A program made the position numbers and the translations under genes. A stretch of DNA of 53,244 bases, from the NCBI GenBank assembly GCA_013416795.1, contig RQSC01000757.1:85530-138773 (forward strand), in the 5' to 3' direction. Position 1 is the first letter of the stretch, and every line of letters starts with the position of its first letter. The notes beneath the pieces were generated by a model. It ran no database searches and had not been told where the DNA came from. It saw only the letters and a list, made by a program, of their open reading frames with translations. Origin of the DNA: Prasinococcaceae sp. CCMP 1430. Its lineage: Eukaryota; Prasinodermophyta; Palmophyllophyceae; Prasinococcales; Prasinococcaceae. Shown one piece after another: positions 11,168-19,270 of the stretch.

Positions 11168-11226
11168 ACCATCGCGATGGTCAGATGCCATCGATGCTCG
11201 ATGGCAGATGACCATCGCTCGATGGT
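11168..11226. repeat. 59-bp imperfect foldback built of CCATCG/CGATGG units
   Basis: Three inverted repeats lie side by side: ACCATCGCGATGGT at 11168-11181, TGCCATCGA-TGC-TCGATGGCA at 11186-11206 and ACCATCG-CT-CGATGGT at 11211-11226. The whole segment also folds as one hairpin around the central TGC (11195-11197), with arms of 9 paired, 3 unpaired, 9 paired, a 2-nt bulge and 6 paired bases. Its role is unknown. It could be a small inverted-repeat element, an RNA hairpin or a protein-binding site. Confidence 0.75.
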
Positions 11227-12144
11227 CTGCTCAGACCCGAGGCTCGAATGCTCCCCGCGGCCGCTCCGCTCCGCTTTTCGTTTTCGTTTGCTTTTGCGTG
11301 TTCGGCGCGATGCGGGCCGCCGGGGGTCCATCGGAGCGCACGCGTTCCGGCGGAGGGGCGGCCGCGCGCTCGCCGTTTCGCGTTCCGCGAGATTCGTGGC
11401 GGTGGTGGTTGTGGGGGGAAAGCGAGGGCGCCCGCGTGGCGCTCGGCGCAGGGAGGGGGAGCGGCGCCCAACCGCCGCGGCGGCGCGAGACGCCAGCGGG
11501 GGAGGGGACGAGAAAGGAGAGGGGGAGGAAACAGGCACTGCGCGCGCACGCCGCGCGCCAGGGGCCAACGACCCTCCCCCCCCCTCCCCCCTGCGCGCGC
11601 GCGTGTGTATGGGGCAAAGGGTGGGCGCTCCCCTCCGCGCGCCGACGCCGCTCGCGTCAGCGCATGCTGCGCTTTGCGCCCGAACAGTTTGAATTCGCTT
11701 TCGCGCGCGCGAGAGGGCTCGCCCCGGGTGCCGGGCCGTCGGGGCGACATGGCGCGGCCGGCTGCGCAGGAGGCGCCTCGCACGATGCGGTGTGCTGCCC
11801 CCCCAACTTCCCCACCCCACCCCCACCCCCCACACACCCACACAATTGCCCGCAGGGCGCCCATCGGGGCCGCCCGGGGGAAGCGGGCGCACCGCGAGGG
11901 CCGCGCGCGCGCTCGCGCTCGCGCGCGCGGACGTTCGCTCGGCGCCCCATGCTTCCTGCCCCGCGGGGCGGGAAGTCGCGGCGGGAGGAGCAGCGGCGCT
12001 CGATCGCACGCGCCCGCGCTGCTCGACGTCCTGCGGGGACGCGCTGACTCGCCTGCGCACACGAATGATGTCCGCGTGACCGCCTCTCGCGCACCCCGTG
12101 GCCCCGGCGGCGCGCCGCGCCGCGCCCGCAGCCGCGCGCTCGCG

Positions 12145-12575
12145 ATGTCTGCGCCCGGGGCCGCCGGCACCCTTCCCAACCTCCCGGGCTATCGCCCGAG
12201 CAAGGCGACCCAGCCGTCGAATCCCAAAAAGAGCGTGTTCCGCTGGGTGCAGGGCGCGCCGCTCTGCCTCGACGACGGCGATGTCGGCCCGAAGAACTTC
12301 ACCGCCGGCGAGCCGCTCGACGCGCCCGCCAACGAGCTGAGCGCCGACGGCCTGGCGCCGCGCTACGGCGCGGGCCTCGGCGGCTCCGTGCCGGCGACCC
12401 CCACCGTGCCGCACTTCGTGACGGCCGACCGGCAGGTGCTCAGGTTCTACGGCTACTTCAAGGAGGGCGTCGTGGAGAGGGTGCGCCGGGGCGCACGGTC
12501 ACCCCCGCGCAGAGGCGCCCGCGCCTGCCCCCACCCCCACCCACCCACCCCACACCACACACACCACACACACCA

Positions 12576-12641
<66 letters not shown>

Positions 12642-14273
12642 CGCGGCGCCCGCTGACCCGTGCTCCCGCCACGCGTGCGCGCCCGATGCCGTGTGCTCGC
12701 CCGCGGCCGCCAGATCGAGGAGAACTTCCGCGTGCGCAAGTGCGTCATCTACTACTACCTGACCGACGGCTCCATCCAAGTGGATGAGCCCAAGGACACC
12801 AACAGCGGCATCCCGCAAGGCGCCTTCCTCAAGCGACACCTCGTGCCCCTGTCGGCCACCGGCGGGGACGTCACCGCCATCGGGCCCCCCAGCAGCCGCG
12901 GTGGCTTCGTCGGGATCGGGCAGCTGCGGGTGGGCGCGTCGCTCGAGCTGTACGGGCGCACCTTCCACCTCGTGTCGTGCGATGCGTTCACGCGCAACTT
13001 CCTCGAGGCACGCGGCGTGGAGGTGCCGCAGGACATCGCCTACCCCGAGGCGCCGATGGCGTCGTACCTGGCGCGCCGCGAGCGCACGGTCAAGGCCGCA
13101 CCGAAGGGCGACTACCACTCGCGCTTCTTTACGATGGACCGCAAGGTTCTGCGCTTCTACGTCGTGTGGGACGACCGCGAGAGGCTCTACGGCGACAAGC
13201 ACAAGTACGTGCTGAACTACTACCTTTCGGATGACACCGCGGAGGTGCTCGAGGTGCACGACCCGCGCTCGGGCCGCGACCCGTTCCCAAAGCTGCTGCA
13301 GCGCATGCGCGTGCCGCGGAAGCCGACGGCCTCGAGCGCTGGCGTGCAGGTCGATGAGTCCGGCCGCAACCTGTTCGCGCCCGCTGGACCCGCATTCATC
13401 TCCGAAAAGGATCTCTTCATCGGCGCGTCGCTCCAGGTGTACGCGCGCACGCTCTACCTGTACGACTGCGATGCCTTCACGCGCGAGTACCTCAAGTCGG
13501 TGCATGGCTACACCGACGCGGACGTCGCGCCGCAGAACGTGGTCACCCGCAAGGCTGCGCTTCCGCGCAACGAGCTGCCGCCGTGGAAGGGCGGCCTTTA
13601 CGGCGGCGAGGAGGACAGCCGCCAGAACTGCCTGAGCATTCAGCCAAAGCCGAAGCGCGGCGACTTCCACAAGCAGATGGAGAATGCGGGGACGACGCTG
13701 CGATTCACTTCCATTCTCGCGAGCGGCGCGGGTGGGAAAGAGCCGAGCGTGGTCGACAAGGGGCGCGTGTTCATCATCACATACTATTTGGAGAACGACA
13801 CCATGGCCATCTTCGAGCCGCCGGTCAAGAACAGCGGTCTCTGGGGCGGCAAGTACCTCGAGCGGCAACCCGTGTTCCATCCTGGCAGCACGACGCAGCG
13901 TTACGCGCCGACCGACCTGTGCGTCGGCGCCAAAATCGTCGTCTTTGGTCGCACGTTCGAGCTCGGCGAGGCCGATGAGTTCACGCTGCGCTATATGGAG
14001 GAGCGCCCCAAGCTCTTCCCGGGGTCGGACCTTGAGGCGGTCGTGGACAAGGCGAAGGAGGCCTTCAGCGCCGATGAGGCTAGCGTCCGCAGCGCGCTCC
14101 TCAACTCGGCGGACGAGCTCGGCCGCCTTGGCACGGCGGAGCTCGGTAGCGCGATGGCAGGCGTGGGGGTGGCTATGAGCACGCAGGAGGCGCTCACGCT
14201 CTCCAGGAAGCTCGACGTCGATGCCGAAGGCACGGTGGCCGTCGCGGACGTCATCAACCTCATCAGCCTGTAG
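12145..14273 (+). CDS. DM10-domain ciliary protein, EFHC1/RIB72-like, two exons
   Basis: Predicted axonemal microtubule inner protein of the EFHC1/RIB72 family, which sits in the partition ribbon of doublet microtubules. Its presence implies a motile flagellum. Exon 1 is 12145-12480, the intron 12481-12713 (GTGCGC donor, CTGAC at 12653-12657, CAG acceptor) and exon 2 12714-14273. The product is 631 residues, close to human EFHC1. Three DM10 modules are visible: one starting VTADRQVLRFYGYF and completed across the splice by KCVIYYYLTDGSIQV; a second at FTMDRKVLRFYVVW with YVLNYYLSDDTAEVLE; a third at TLRFTSIL with FIITYYLENDTMAIFEP. The linker repeats QVYARTLYLYDCDAFTREY-type sequence. The C-terminus has one degenerate EF-hand-like helix pair (LDVDAEGTVAVADVINL). 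The intron carries a CA microsatellite. Start: ATG at 12145. Confidence 0.93.
12549..12640 (+). repeat. (CA)n microsatellite inside DM10 intron
   Basis: CA dinucleotide run occupying over a third of the 233-nt intron, directly upstream of the CTGAC branch-point candidate. Length polymorphism here would change intron size only. Confidence 0.93.
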
Positions 14274-14295
14274 ACGCCCGAGCGCGTGACCGGCA

Positions 14296-14400
14296 TTGCC
14301 ACCCCCCATCCCCCCCCACCCTCCACCCCTCCGCCCCCACCCAACCCAACCCATCCCACCCACCCCCGCAACCCACCGGACGCCATCCCACCTACCCAAT
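14296..14400 (+). repeat. C-rich low-complexity tract
   Basis: CCCCACCC/CCAACCC-type pyrimidine-rich tract between the convergent stops of the DM10 and Vps39-like genes. No coding signal. Confidence 0.8.
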
Positions 14401-14490
14401 CAACACACACAATCGCTGCTACTCCCAAGCATGCACCTCGAACTAGCCAGTAACTACCCCCACGCCGAAAGTCTGTGTATTAGGATGTCG

Positions 14491-14521
14491 CGCGCCTCAG
14501 CTAAGGGAAAGCTGAGGCGCG
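14491..14521. terminator. 12-bp perfect hairpin overlapping the Vps39-like stop codon
   Basis: CGCGCCTCAGCT (14491-14502) is the exact reverse complement of AGCTGAGGCGCG (14510-14521), with a 7-nt spacer. The minus-strand stop codon (14499-14497) lies in one arm. In RNA this would be a strong stem-loop across the end of the coding sequence. I label it terminator only for want of a better type; an effect on 3'-end formation or readthrough is inference. Confidence 0.55.
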
Positions 14522-17328
14522 TCCCGGGGCCGGAGGGTGTCCTTGACGCAGCGAAAGTGCGCGAGCACCCCGCCGCCGAGATCGACGAACGCGGCCGTGC
14601 CCAGGCGCTTGAAGCACACTGCGCATGCGGCGTCGGGCGCGACAGTCACGCGCCGCTCGCGCATATTTATGCGCTCCGCTTGCGATGCGAGCGCCTCGGC
14701 GCGTGCGAGGCTGCGTGCGGCCGCCGCCTCGCGCCGCCGCTCGCCGCTGCTGACCACAGCCGCGCGCAGAAACGGCAGCGCCTCGGCGAGTTTCGCTGCG
14801 TCCGGGAGCACGCGCACCGCCGCTGACGGGTCGAGTGCGTGAGCGCACCTCTCCAGAACGAGCAGCGCCTCGTCGAGGAGCACTTCGCCGGTGCCTCCCA
14901 CGTATTCCTCGCCGTGCTGACGCCCGACCTTTGGGTCTAGCAGCACCTGGAGCAGGGCCTGGTAGACCTCCTCGGTCTCGTCCTCGCCGCGTAACGAGGT
15001 CACGCGGGCGCAGTAGCGGTGGGCGAGGTCAGGCCGCCGCCGCACGCGGCAGAGCAGCCGCAAAGCCTGCTCGTGGCGGGGTGGCGAGAGCAGCGCCATG
15101 CAGTCCGCACGCTCCTCGAGCAGGTCGCCCGTGCTGACCGCCGGCAGCGCTGACAGCAGTCGCTCGGGATGGAGCTTGCACGGAGCGTCGCGGATCATTC
15201 CACGAAGTTTAGTTTGCGACGCCGTCAATTCTTCACTCCCCGCAGGCAATGCGGCACGCTCGGAGCGGGTGCGAACGAGGTACGCAAGCGCCAGCTCGTC
15301 GTGCAGCTCCGGTGGCGCCGCCTCGCCTCGCTGGCTGAGCTCGTCCTCCAAGAAGCTCGCCACGAGCGAAGGCGCGTGCGTCCGCACATGCCGCAGAGCG
15401 ACCACAGCGGGCAACGGCGGCTCAAGCTCGCGCAGCAGCCTGAGCGCCGCAGTGGAGGCCGAGGGGCGCCGCAGCAGGTGCACGGAGAATTCGAGGAGCA
15501 GTTGCTCGGCCTCGGCGACGCAGTCGCGGCGGCCCGTCCTCTCTGCGTCGTGCGCCGCCGCGCGCCTCAGGCCGAGCAGATAGTCCACCATCAGGTCATC
15601 TGCACCTCGCGCACCCGATGCCACGGCGCCACCGGCGCCCACGGCGAGCTGCTGCAGGTACTCCAGAGAGCGCCTGTGCCTGCCCCTGGACTTGTACAGC
15701 TCTAGCAGGGCGTCGTGCCTGCTGGCGGCGCGCAAGCAACCCTCGGTTGCCTTTAAGTCCGCGGCGTTATGCTCGCGTAGAAATGGGACTATCGCAACGT
15801 CGGGCAGGCCCGTGCCTACCATCGCCTGCACGATCGCGGTGTCGACTTCGACCGTCTCGGGGTCGAAGTCCTCGGAATCGTCACCGCCAGTGAGATTATG
15901 CGCCTTGTGCTCGTCGAGCACGCGCATGCGTTCGCGTGCCTCCATAAGAAAGGGAAGCAGAGCGGCCAGGGCCATCGGCTGCCGGTGGTGCGCGCCACCG
16001 CCCACATCTCCGAACGCCGCGGCCCCGTCGAGCGCGGCTTTCACTCCAAGGCTCGGGTAGAGCTCGAGAACCTCCAAGGGGTCGGCCGCCGCGCGAGAGA
16101 AGTACGAGAGCGCCTCTTCGTACTGTGCCTGCGCGAACAGGACGCGCGCGTGCGCGGTGCAGGCGCGTCGCTCGATCGCCGTGCACTCGTTCGCCAGCGG
16201 CGAAGTGGACGACACTTGCGCGCACACGGCAATCGCTTCCTCGTTCTCGCCGGCCTCGAGCAGGGCGCGAGCCTGCTCGAGCAGCGGCCGCGCGGAGAGC
16301 CTCCACACCTGGCTATCACCCGCGGCGAAGACGGTCGCGCCACCGCCCGCGCCCCGGCTTAGCATGGACAGGCCAGGCACCGGGACGGCCTGCACGAGCA
16401 TGTTTCGAGTGATGGAGCGGACCTCGACGCCCGCACGCGTCACTGCCACCGCGTACGGCTGCGCGATGGCAAGCGCGGCCGGCGGTGCCGACCATGTGAG
16501 ACCATGCGCACGCGAGGTTGTCCCGCCGGCACCGACGAAGACGCTCGTCGCATCGCGCTGCACGAGCGCCTCATCGGCGTTGTTGAGGGACGCAATGCCG
16601 TCAGCAGAGGCCTGCACGGACGACGCGGGCATGCCGATGGCCAGCGGCGGTGACACAGTCCCCACCGCGAAGAGCTCGGTCACCTGCCCCGTGCGCGCGT
16701 CAACGACGCAGTACTCGCGCTTGGTCCCGACCACCAGCGAGTCGCCGCCGCCCCATGCCATCGCACGCACGCTATCCGGGACGCCGACGTCGCCGACCTC
16801 CGCCAGCTGCGAGAGGTCGGTGCCAAACTTCGGCGAGTAGACGAGCACGCGCTTCTTCACGCCCACGGCGAGCCGGGCGGGCTCGCGTGCGTCGCCCGCC
16901 GCCTTGCTGCGGCCGTACCCGTCACTCCACGCGAAGCACGAGCCGCCCCGAGTGCGCGCGAGTGGTGGCGCGGCCTCGCACAGCTCGGGAAGCAGCGCGT
17001 GTGCCTGTACGCCGCCGCTCTCGGTGAGCGTCACGAGCAGTCCGGAGCTGTCCACCACCGCGAGCTGCAACAGGGCGCGCGTGCCGCGGAAGTCCGCGTG
17101 CGACTCCACCAGCACGTACGTGCTCCGCACCGACCCGTGCGCCGTCGAATCGCCCGCATCGCCGCCGCCCCCGTCGCCGTCGCCCTGCGCGAAGACGAGA
17201 AGCCGCGCGTCGGCCGTCGCGAGCACGAGCCGCGCGCCCCAGGCGTCGACGGCGGCGATGCGCAGCGGCGCGCCCGCACCGCCAAAGTCCGGCCCCCGCA
17301 GCACCGGCTCGAGCGTGAAGCGCGCCAC
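14497..17328 (-). CDS. Vps39/TRAP1-like HOPS/CORVET subunit, 5' end missing
   Basis: Endosome/vacuole tethering protein of the Vps39 (HOPS) / Vps3-TGFBRAP1 (CORVET) family. About 943 residues are visible. The N-terminal part is a CNH beta-propeller: PLRIAAVDAWGARLVLATADARLLVF, then AREPARLAVGVKKRVLVYS, and the family-typical VPDSVRAMAWGGGDSLVVGTKREY. The middle is alpha-solenoid (clathrin-repeat-like) with EQARALLEAGENEEAI. The C-terminus has the Vps39_2-type zinc motif CAVCFKR with HFRC. Single exon. The homologous sequence starts abruptly at about FTLEPVL. The frame stays open further up, but there it is only antisense to the AFG3-like gene, and no ATG lies at the right place. The real start codon is therefore missing or in an unseen exon. 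CORVET versus HOPS assignment is not settled. Confidence 0.85.
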   Translation of the reverse strand: MARFTLEPVLRGPDFGGAGAPLRIAAVDAWGARLVLATADARLLVFAQGDGDGGGGDAGDSTAHGSVRSTYVLVESHADFRGTRALLQLAVVDSSGLLVTLTESGGVQAHALLPELCEAAPPLARTRGGSCFAWSDGYGRSKAAGDAREPARLAVGVKKRVLVYSPKFGTDLSQLAEVGDVGVPDSVRAMAWGGGDSLVVGTKREYCVVDARTGQVTELFAVGTVSPPLAIGMPASSVQASADGIASLNNADEALVQRDATSVFVGAGGTTSRAHGLTWSAPPAALAIAQPYAVAVTRAGVEVRSITRNMLVQAVPVPGLSMLSRGAGGGATVFAAGDSQVWRLSARPLLEQARALLEAGENEEAIAVCAQVSSTSPLANECTAIERRACTAHARVLFAQAQYEEALSYFSRAAADPLEVLELYPSLGVKAALDGAAAFGDVGGGAHHRQPMALAALLPFLMEARERMRVLDEHKAHNLTGGDDSEDFDPETVEVDTAIVQAMVGTGLPDVAIVPFLREHNAADLKATEGCLRAASRHDALLELYKSRGRHRRSLEYLQQLAVGAGGAVASGARGADDLMVDYLLGLRRAAAHDAERTGRRDCVAEAEQLLLEFSVHLLRRPSASTAALRLLRELEPPLPAVVALRHVRTHAPSLVASFLEDELSQRGEAAPPELHDELALAYLVRTRSERAALPAGSEELTASQTKLRGMIRDAPCKLHPERLLSALPAVSTGDLLEERADCMALLSPPRHEQALRLLCRVRRRPDLAHRYCARVTSLRGEDETEEVYQALLQVLLDPKVGRQHGEEYVGGTGEVLLDEALLVLERCAHALDPSAAVRVLPDAAKLAEALPFLRAAVVSSGERRREAAAARSLARAEALASQAERINMRERRVTVAPDAACAVCFKRLGTAAFVDLGGGVLAHFRCVKDTLRPRDAPQLSLS

Positions 17329-17345
17329 CCCGCACTCGCAGCGCT
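17326..17345. other. Breakpoint where two opposed genes both lose their 5' ends
   Basis: Vps39-like coding sequence (-) ends and AFG3-like coding sequence (+) begins within about 20 bp. Neither has a start codon here, and neither side has the CTGAC branch-point element found in introns elsewhere in the window. This suggests a rearrangement or an assembly misjoin. Confidence 0.65.
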
Positions 17346-18240
17346 CACCCCTGGCTTCGCGGGTGCGGACATCGCCAACGTGTGCAACGAGGCCGCTCTC
17401 ATGGCGGCTCGCCACGCCAAGGACGCCGTCGATATGGAAGACTTCTCGTCGGCGGTGGACCGCATCATCGGCGGCCTGGAAAAGAAGAACAAGGTGGTGA
17501 GCAAGGAGGAGCGTCGCACGGTGGCGTACCACGAGGCGGGCCACGCAGTCGCCGGGTGGTTCCTCGAGCACACCGAGCCACTCATGAAGGTTTCCATAGT
17601 GCCACGCGGCACGGCCGCGCTGGGCTTCGCGCAGTACCTTCCCAACGAGAACCTGCTCAACACTCGCGAGCAGATGAACGACATGATCTGCATGGCGCTG
17701 GGAGGACGCATCGCCGAGGAGGTCATGCTGGGCAAGATCTCAACTGGCGCGCAGAACGACCTCGAGCGCGTGACCAAGATGGCATACTCGCAGGTGGCGA
17801 TCTATGGCTTTTCGGAGAAGATCGGCCTGCTGAGTTTCCCGTCGAACAACCAGGAGCTCACCAAGCCATACTCCGACGAGACCGCCCGCATCATCGACGA
17901 GGAGGTGCGCGCGCTCGTCGACGAGGCTTATGAGCGCACTCGCCAGCTGCTGCGCGACCAGAAGGACAATGTGGAGGCGCTTGCGCAGGCGCTGCTCGAG
18001 AAGGAGGTGCTGCAAATCGAGGACCTCAACAAGATCTTGGGCCCGCGGCCGTTCCAGAGCGGAGAGCAGACCAATCTGGAGCGGTTGACGCAGGGCGGCT
18101 CGGACTACCTCGGAAGCGATCAGAAGGAGGACCAGCCAGCAGATGAGGGCGAGGCCGACGGGCCCGCGGGCGGTGCCAGTCCTGAGCCGGCCCTCGCCGC
18201 TGCCGCTGCGACAACAGGTGGGCAGACTCCGCGATCCTGA
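17335..18240 (+). pseudogene. m-AAA protease (AFG3/YTA12-like), C-terminal half only
   Basis: Homologous to the C-terminal half of mitochondrial inner-membrane m-AAA proteases (FtsH/AFG3L2 family), which degrade and dislocate membrane proteins. The visible 301 residues begin in the AAA C-terminal helical subdomain (LAALTPGFAGADIANVCNEAA) and include the whole M41 peptidase domain. Zinc ligands are HEAGH near residue 66 and the later Asp in TGAQNDLERVTKMAY. A low-complexity Gly/Ala/Pro tail ends the protein. The targeting peptide, transmembrane segments and the Walker A/B part of the AAA domain are absent from the window. A TGTAA motif follows the stop by 22 nt, so the 3' end looks intact. I call it a truncated copy; if the upstream DNA is misassembled, the real gene may be whole. 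Confidence 0.8.
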
Positions 18241-18334
18241 CGGTCGCAGCTCCTGCGCCACATGTAACAACATTCCTTTTGTGCAGCAGGGTGACTTGCG
18301 GAAAGCCTGTGCTTGCGCTTCTTATCACTCTCTT

Positions 18335-18829
18335 TCACAGCCCCCGCGCCTCCGAGCGCTCCCCTCCGTCGAGTTCGAGCAGCGGCGCTGCTGTTGTCGC
18401 TGGCGCCGCAGAGCGCGGTGGGCAAAAGGCTCTGCCGAACGCTGCCAATATCTCCGTCAGCGGGGCGCAGCAGCCTCCCGCGGCCCCCGAGGCACCGCGG
18501 AGCTGCTGAATCTGCTCCTCGAGCTCCGCTACTCGCTCCGCCAGCGACGCCGCAGCCGCGGCGTCGTCCCGCCGCTGTTGGTACGCACGCCGCTCGGCCG
18601 CTGCGTGCGCTTCTTCTCTACGCTGGCCATCTGCCGCCAGCTTCGCCATCGCCTCGCGCGTGCGGTCGGCCTCCTCTTGCAGCAGAAGGATGTGGCTCCG
18701 CAGCTGCGACACGCTCTCGTCTGCGTAGGACGCAAGACCTTCAAGCTGCGACTCGAGGCTCTCGCCACCGTCCGCGCCTGGGCCGGTGCGAGCGTCCGCC
18801 GCGCCCATTCCGCCGCGCGCCCCTTCCAT
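18335..18829 (-). CDS. Small coiled-coil protein, function unknown
   Basis: 164-residue predicted protein; I do not recognise a family. The ATG at 18829 follows an upstream open stretch that has only a GTG. From about residue 25 to 115 there is a continuous heptad-rich coiled coil (SLESQLEGLASYADESVSQL, LLLQEEADRTREAM, LAERVAELEEQIQQL). The C-terminal third is Ala/Pro-rich with CC and CP pairs and no clear fold. It is divergent from the 690-residue coiled-coil gene starting at 19271, with about 440 bp between starts, and converges on the AFG3-like fragment. That the heptads survive in GC-rich DNA supports real coding, but no homology is claimed. Confidence 0.55.
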   Translation of the reverse strand: MEGARGGMGAADARTGPGADGGESLESQLEGLASYADESVSQLRSHILLLQEEADRTREAMAKLAADGQRREEAHAAAERRAYQQRRDDAAAAASLAERVAELEEQIQQLRGASGAAGGCCAPLTEILAAFGRAFCPPRSAAPATTAAPLLELDGGERSEARGL

Positions 18830-19270
18830 CGCGGCGGTACGCACGGCCACCGCGCGGCCGCACTCGCGGGGGGGGGGCTCGTCCACGGGCGGCAGGAGAG
18901 ACGAGGCGGCGCCCCCCCCTCCCCTCTGGGCCTGCGGCGCCTCGCGCGCTCTCGCGCGCTCTCTGTGCCGCTGTCATGACTGGAAGCGCCGCAGCGCGCG
19001 CTTTTTCTCGGGACCTCCGATGGAATACTGTACCCTACATGTAAACCATAAACAAAACCGTAACCCCGTCGCCCGGCCCCCGCGGCGTTCCCCCGTTCGA
19101 AAAAAAAGGCGGCGTTCGCTCGCGCCGGGCTGGCGCGAGTGCGCCCCCTCAGGGGCGCCACAGCGCGAGGCTTCCCGGCGGGAGGAGGAGGGCTGGGAGA
19201 GGGTGGGGGGGGGGGACAAGCCTCCCCTACCCGGTGCGACGCACGGTCGGTACGCTTCCGCGCGGGCGCG
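18830..19270. promoter_or_regulatory. Shared divergent upstream region of two coiled-coil genes
   Basis: Between the two ATGs. It contains ATACTGTAC at 19025-19033 in a short AT-richer patch (about 19018-19060), one of the recurring TACTGTAC motifs. No TATA box is assigned. Confidence 0.4.

Larger units (their letters stand above)
9329..12144. other. Gene-poor 2.8 kb region rich in simple repeats
   Basis: I support no gene here. Frames read through the TG/CA tracts only as Cys-Val or Thr-His repeats. The region holds an ambiguous base at 9628, the (TG)n and (CA)n tracts with an assembly gap, A-runs at 10697-10732, a long foldback at 11168-11226, and GC-rich low-complexity DNA up to the DM10 gene start. 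The promoters of the protease (-) and DM10 (+) genes should lie at its two ends. Confidence 0.6.

Noticed and set aside
12453-14399. 648-residue minus-strand frame covering the DM10 gene
   Set aside because: It is the shadow of the DM10 exons and intron (its Cys-Val run is the CA repeat) and has no recognisable domain.
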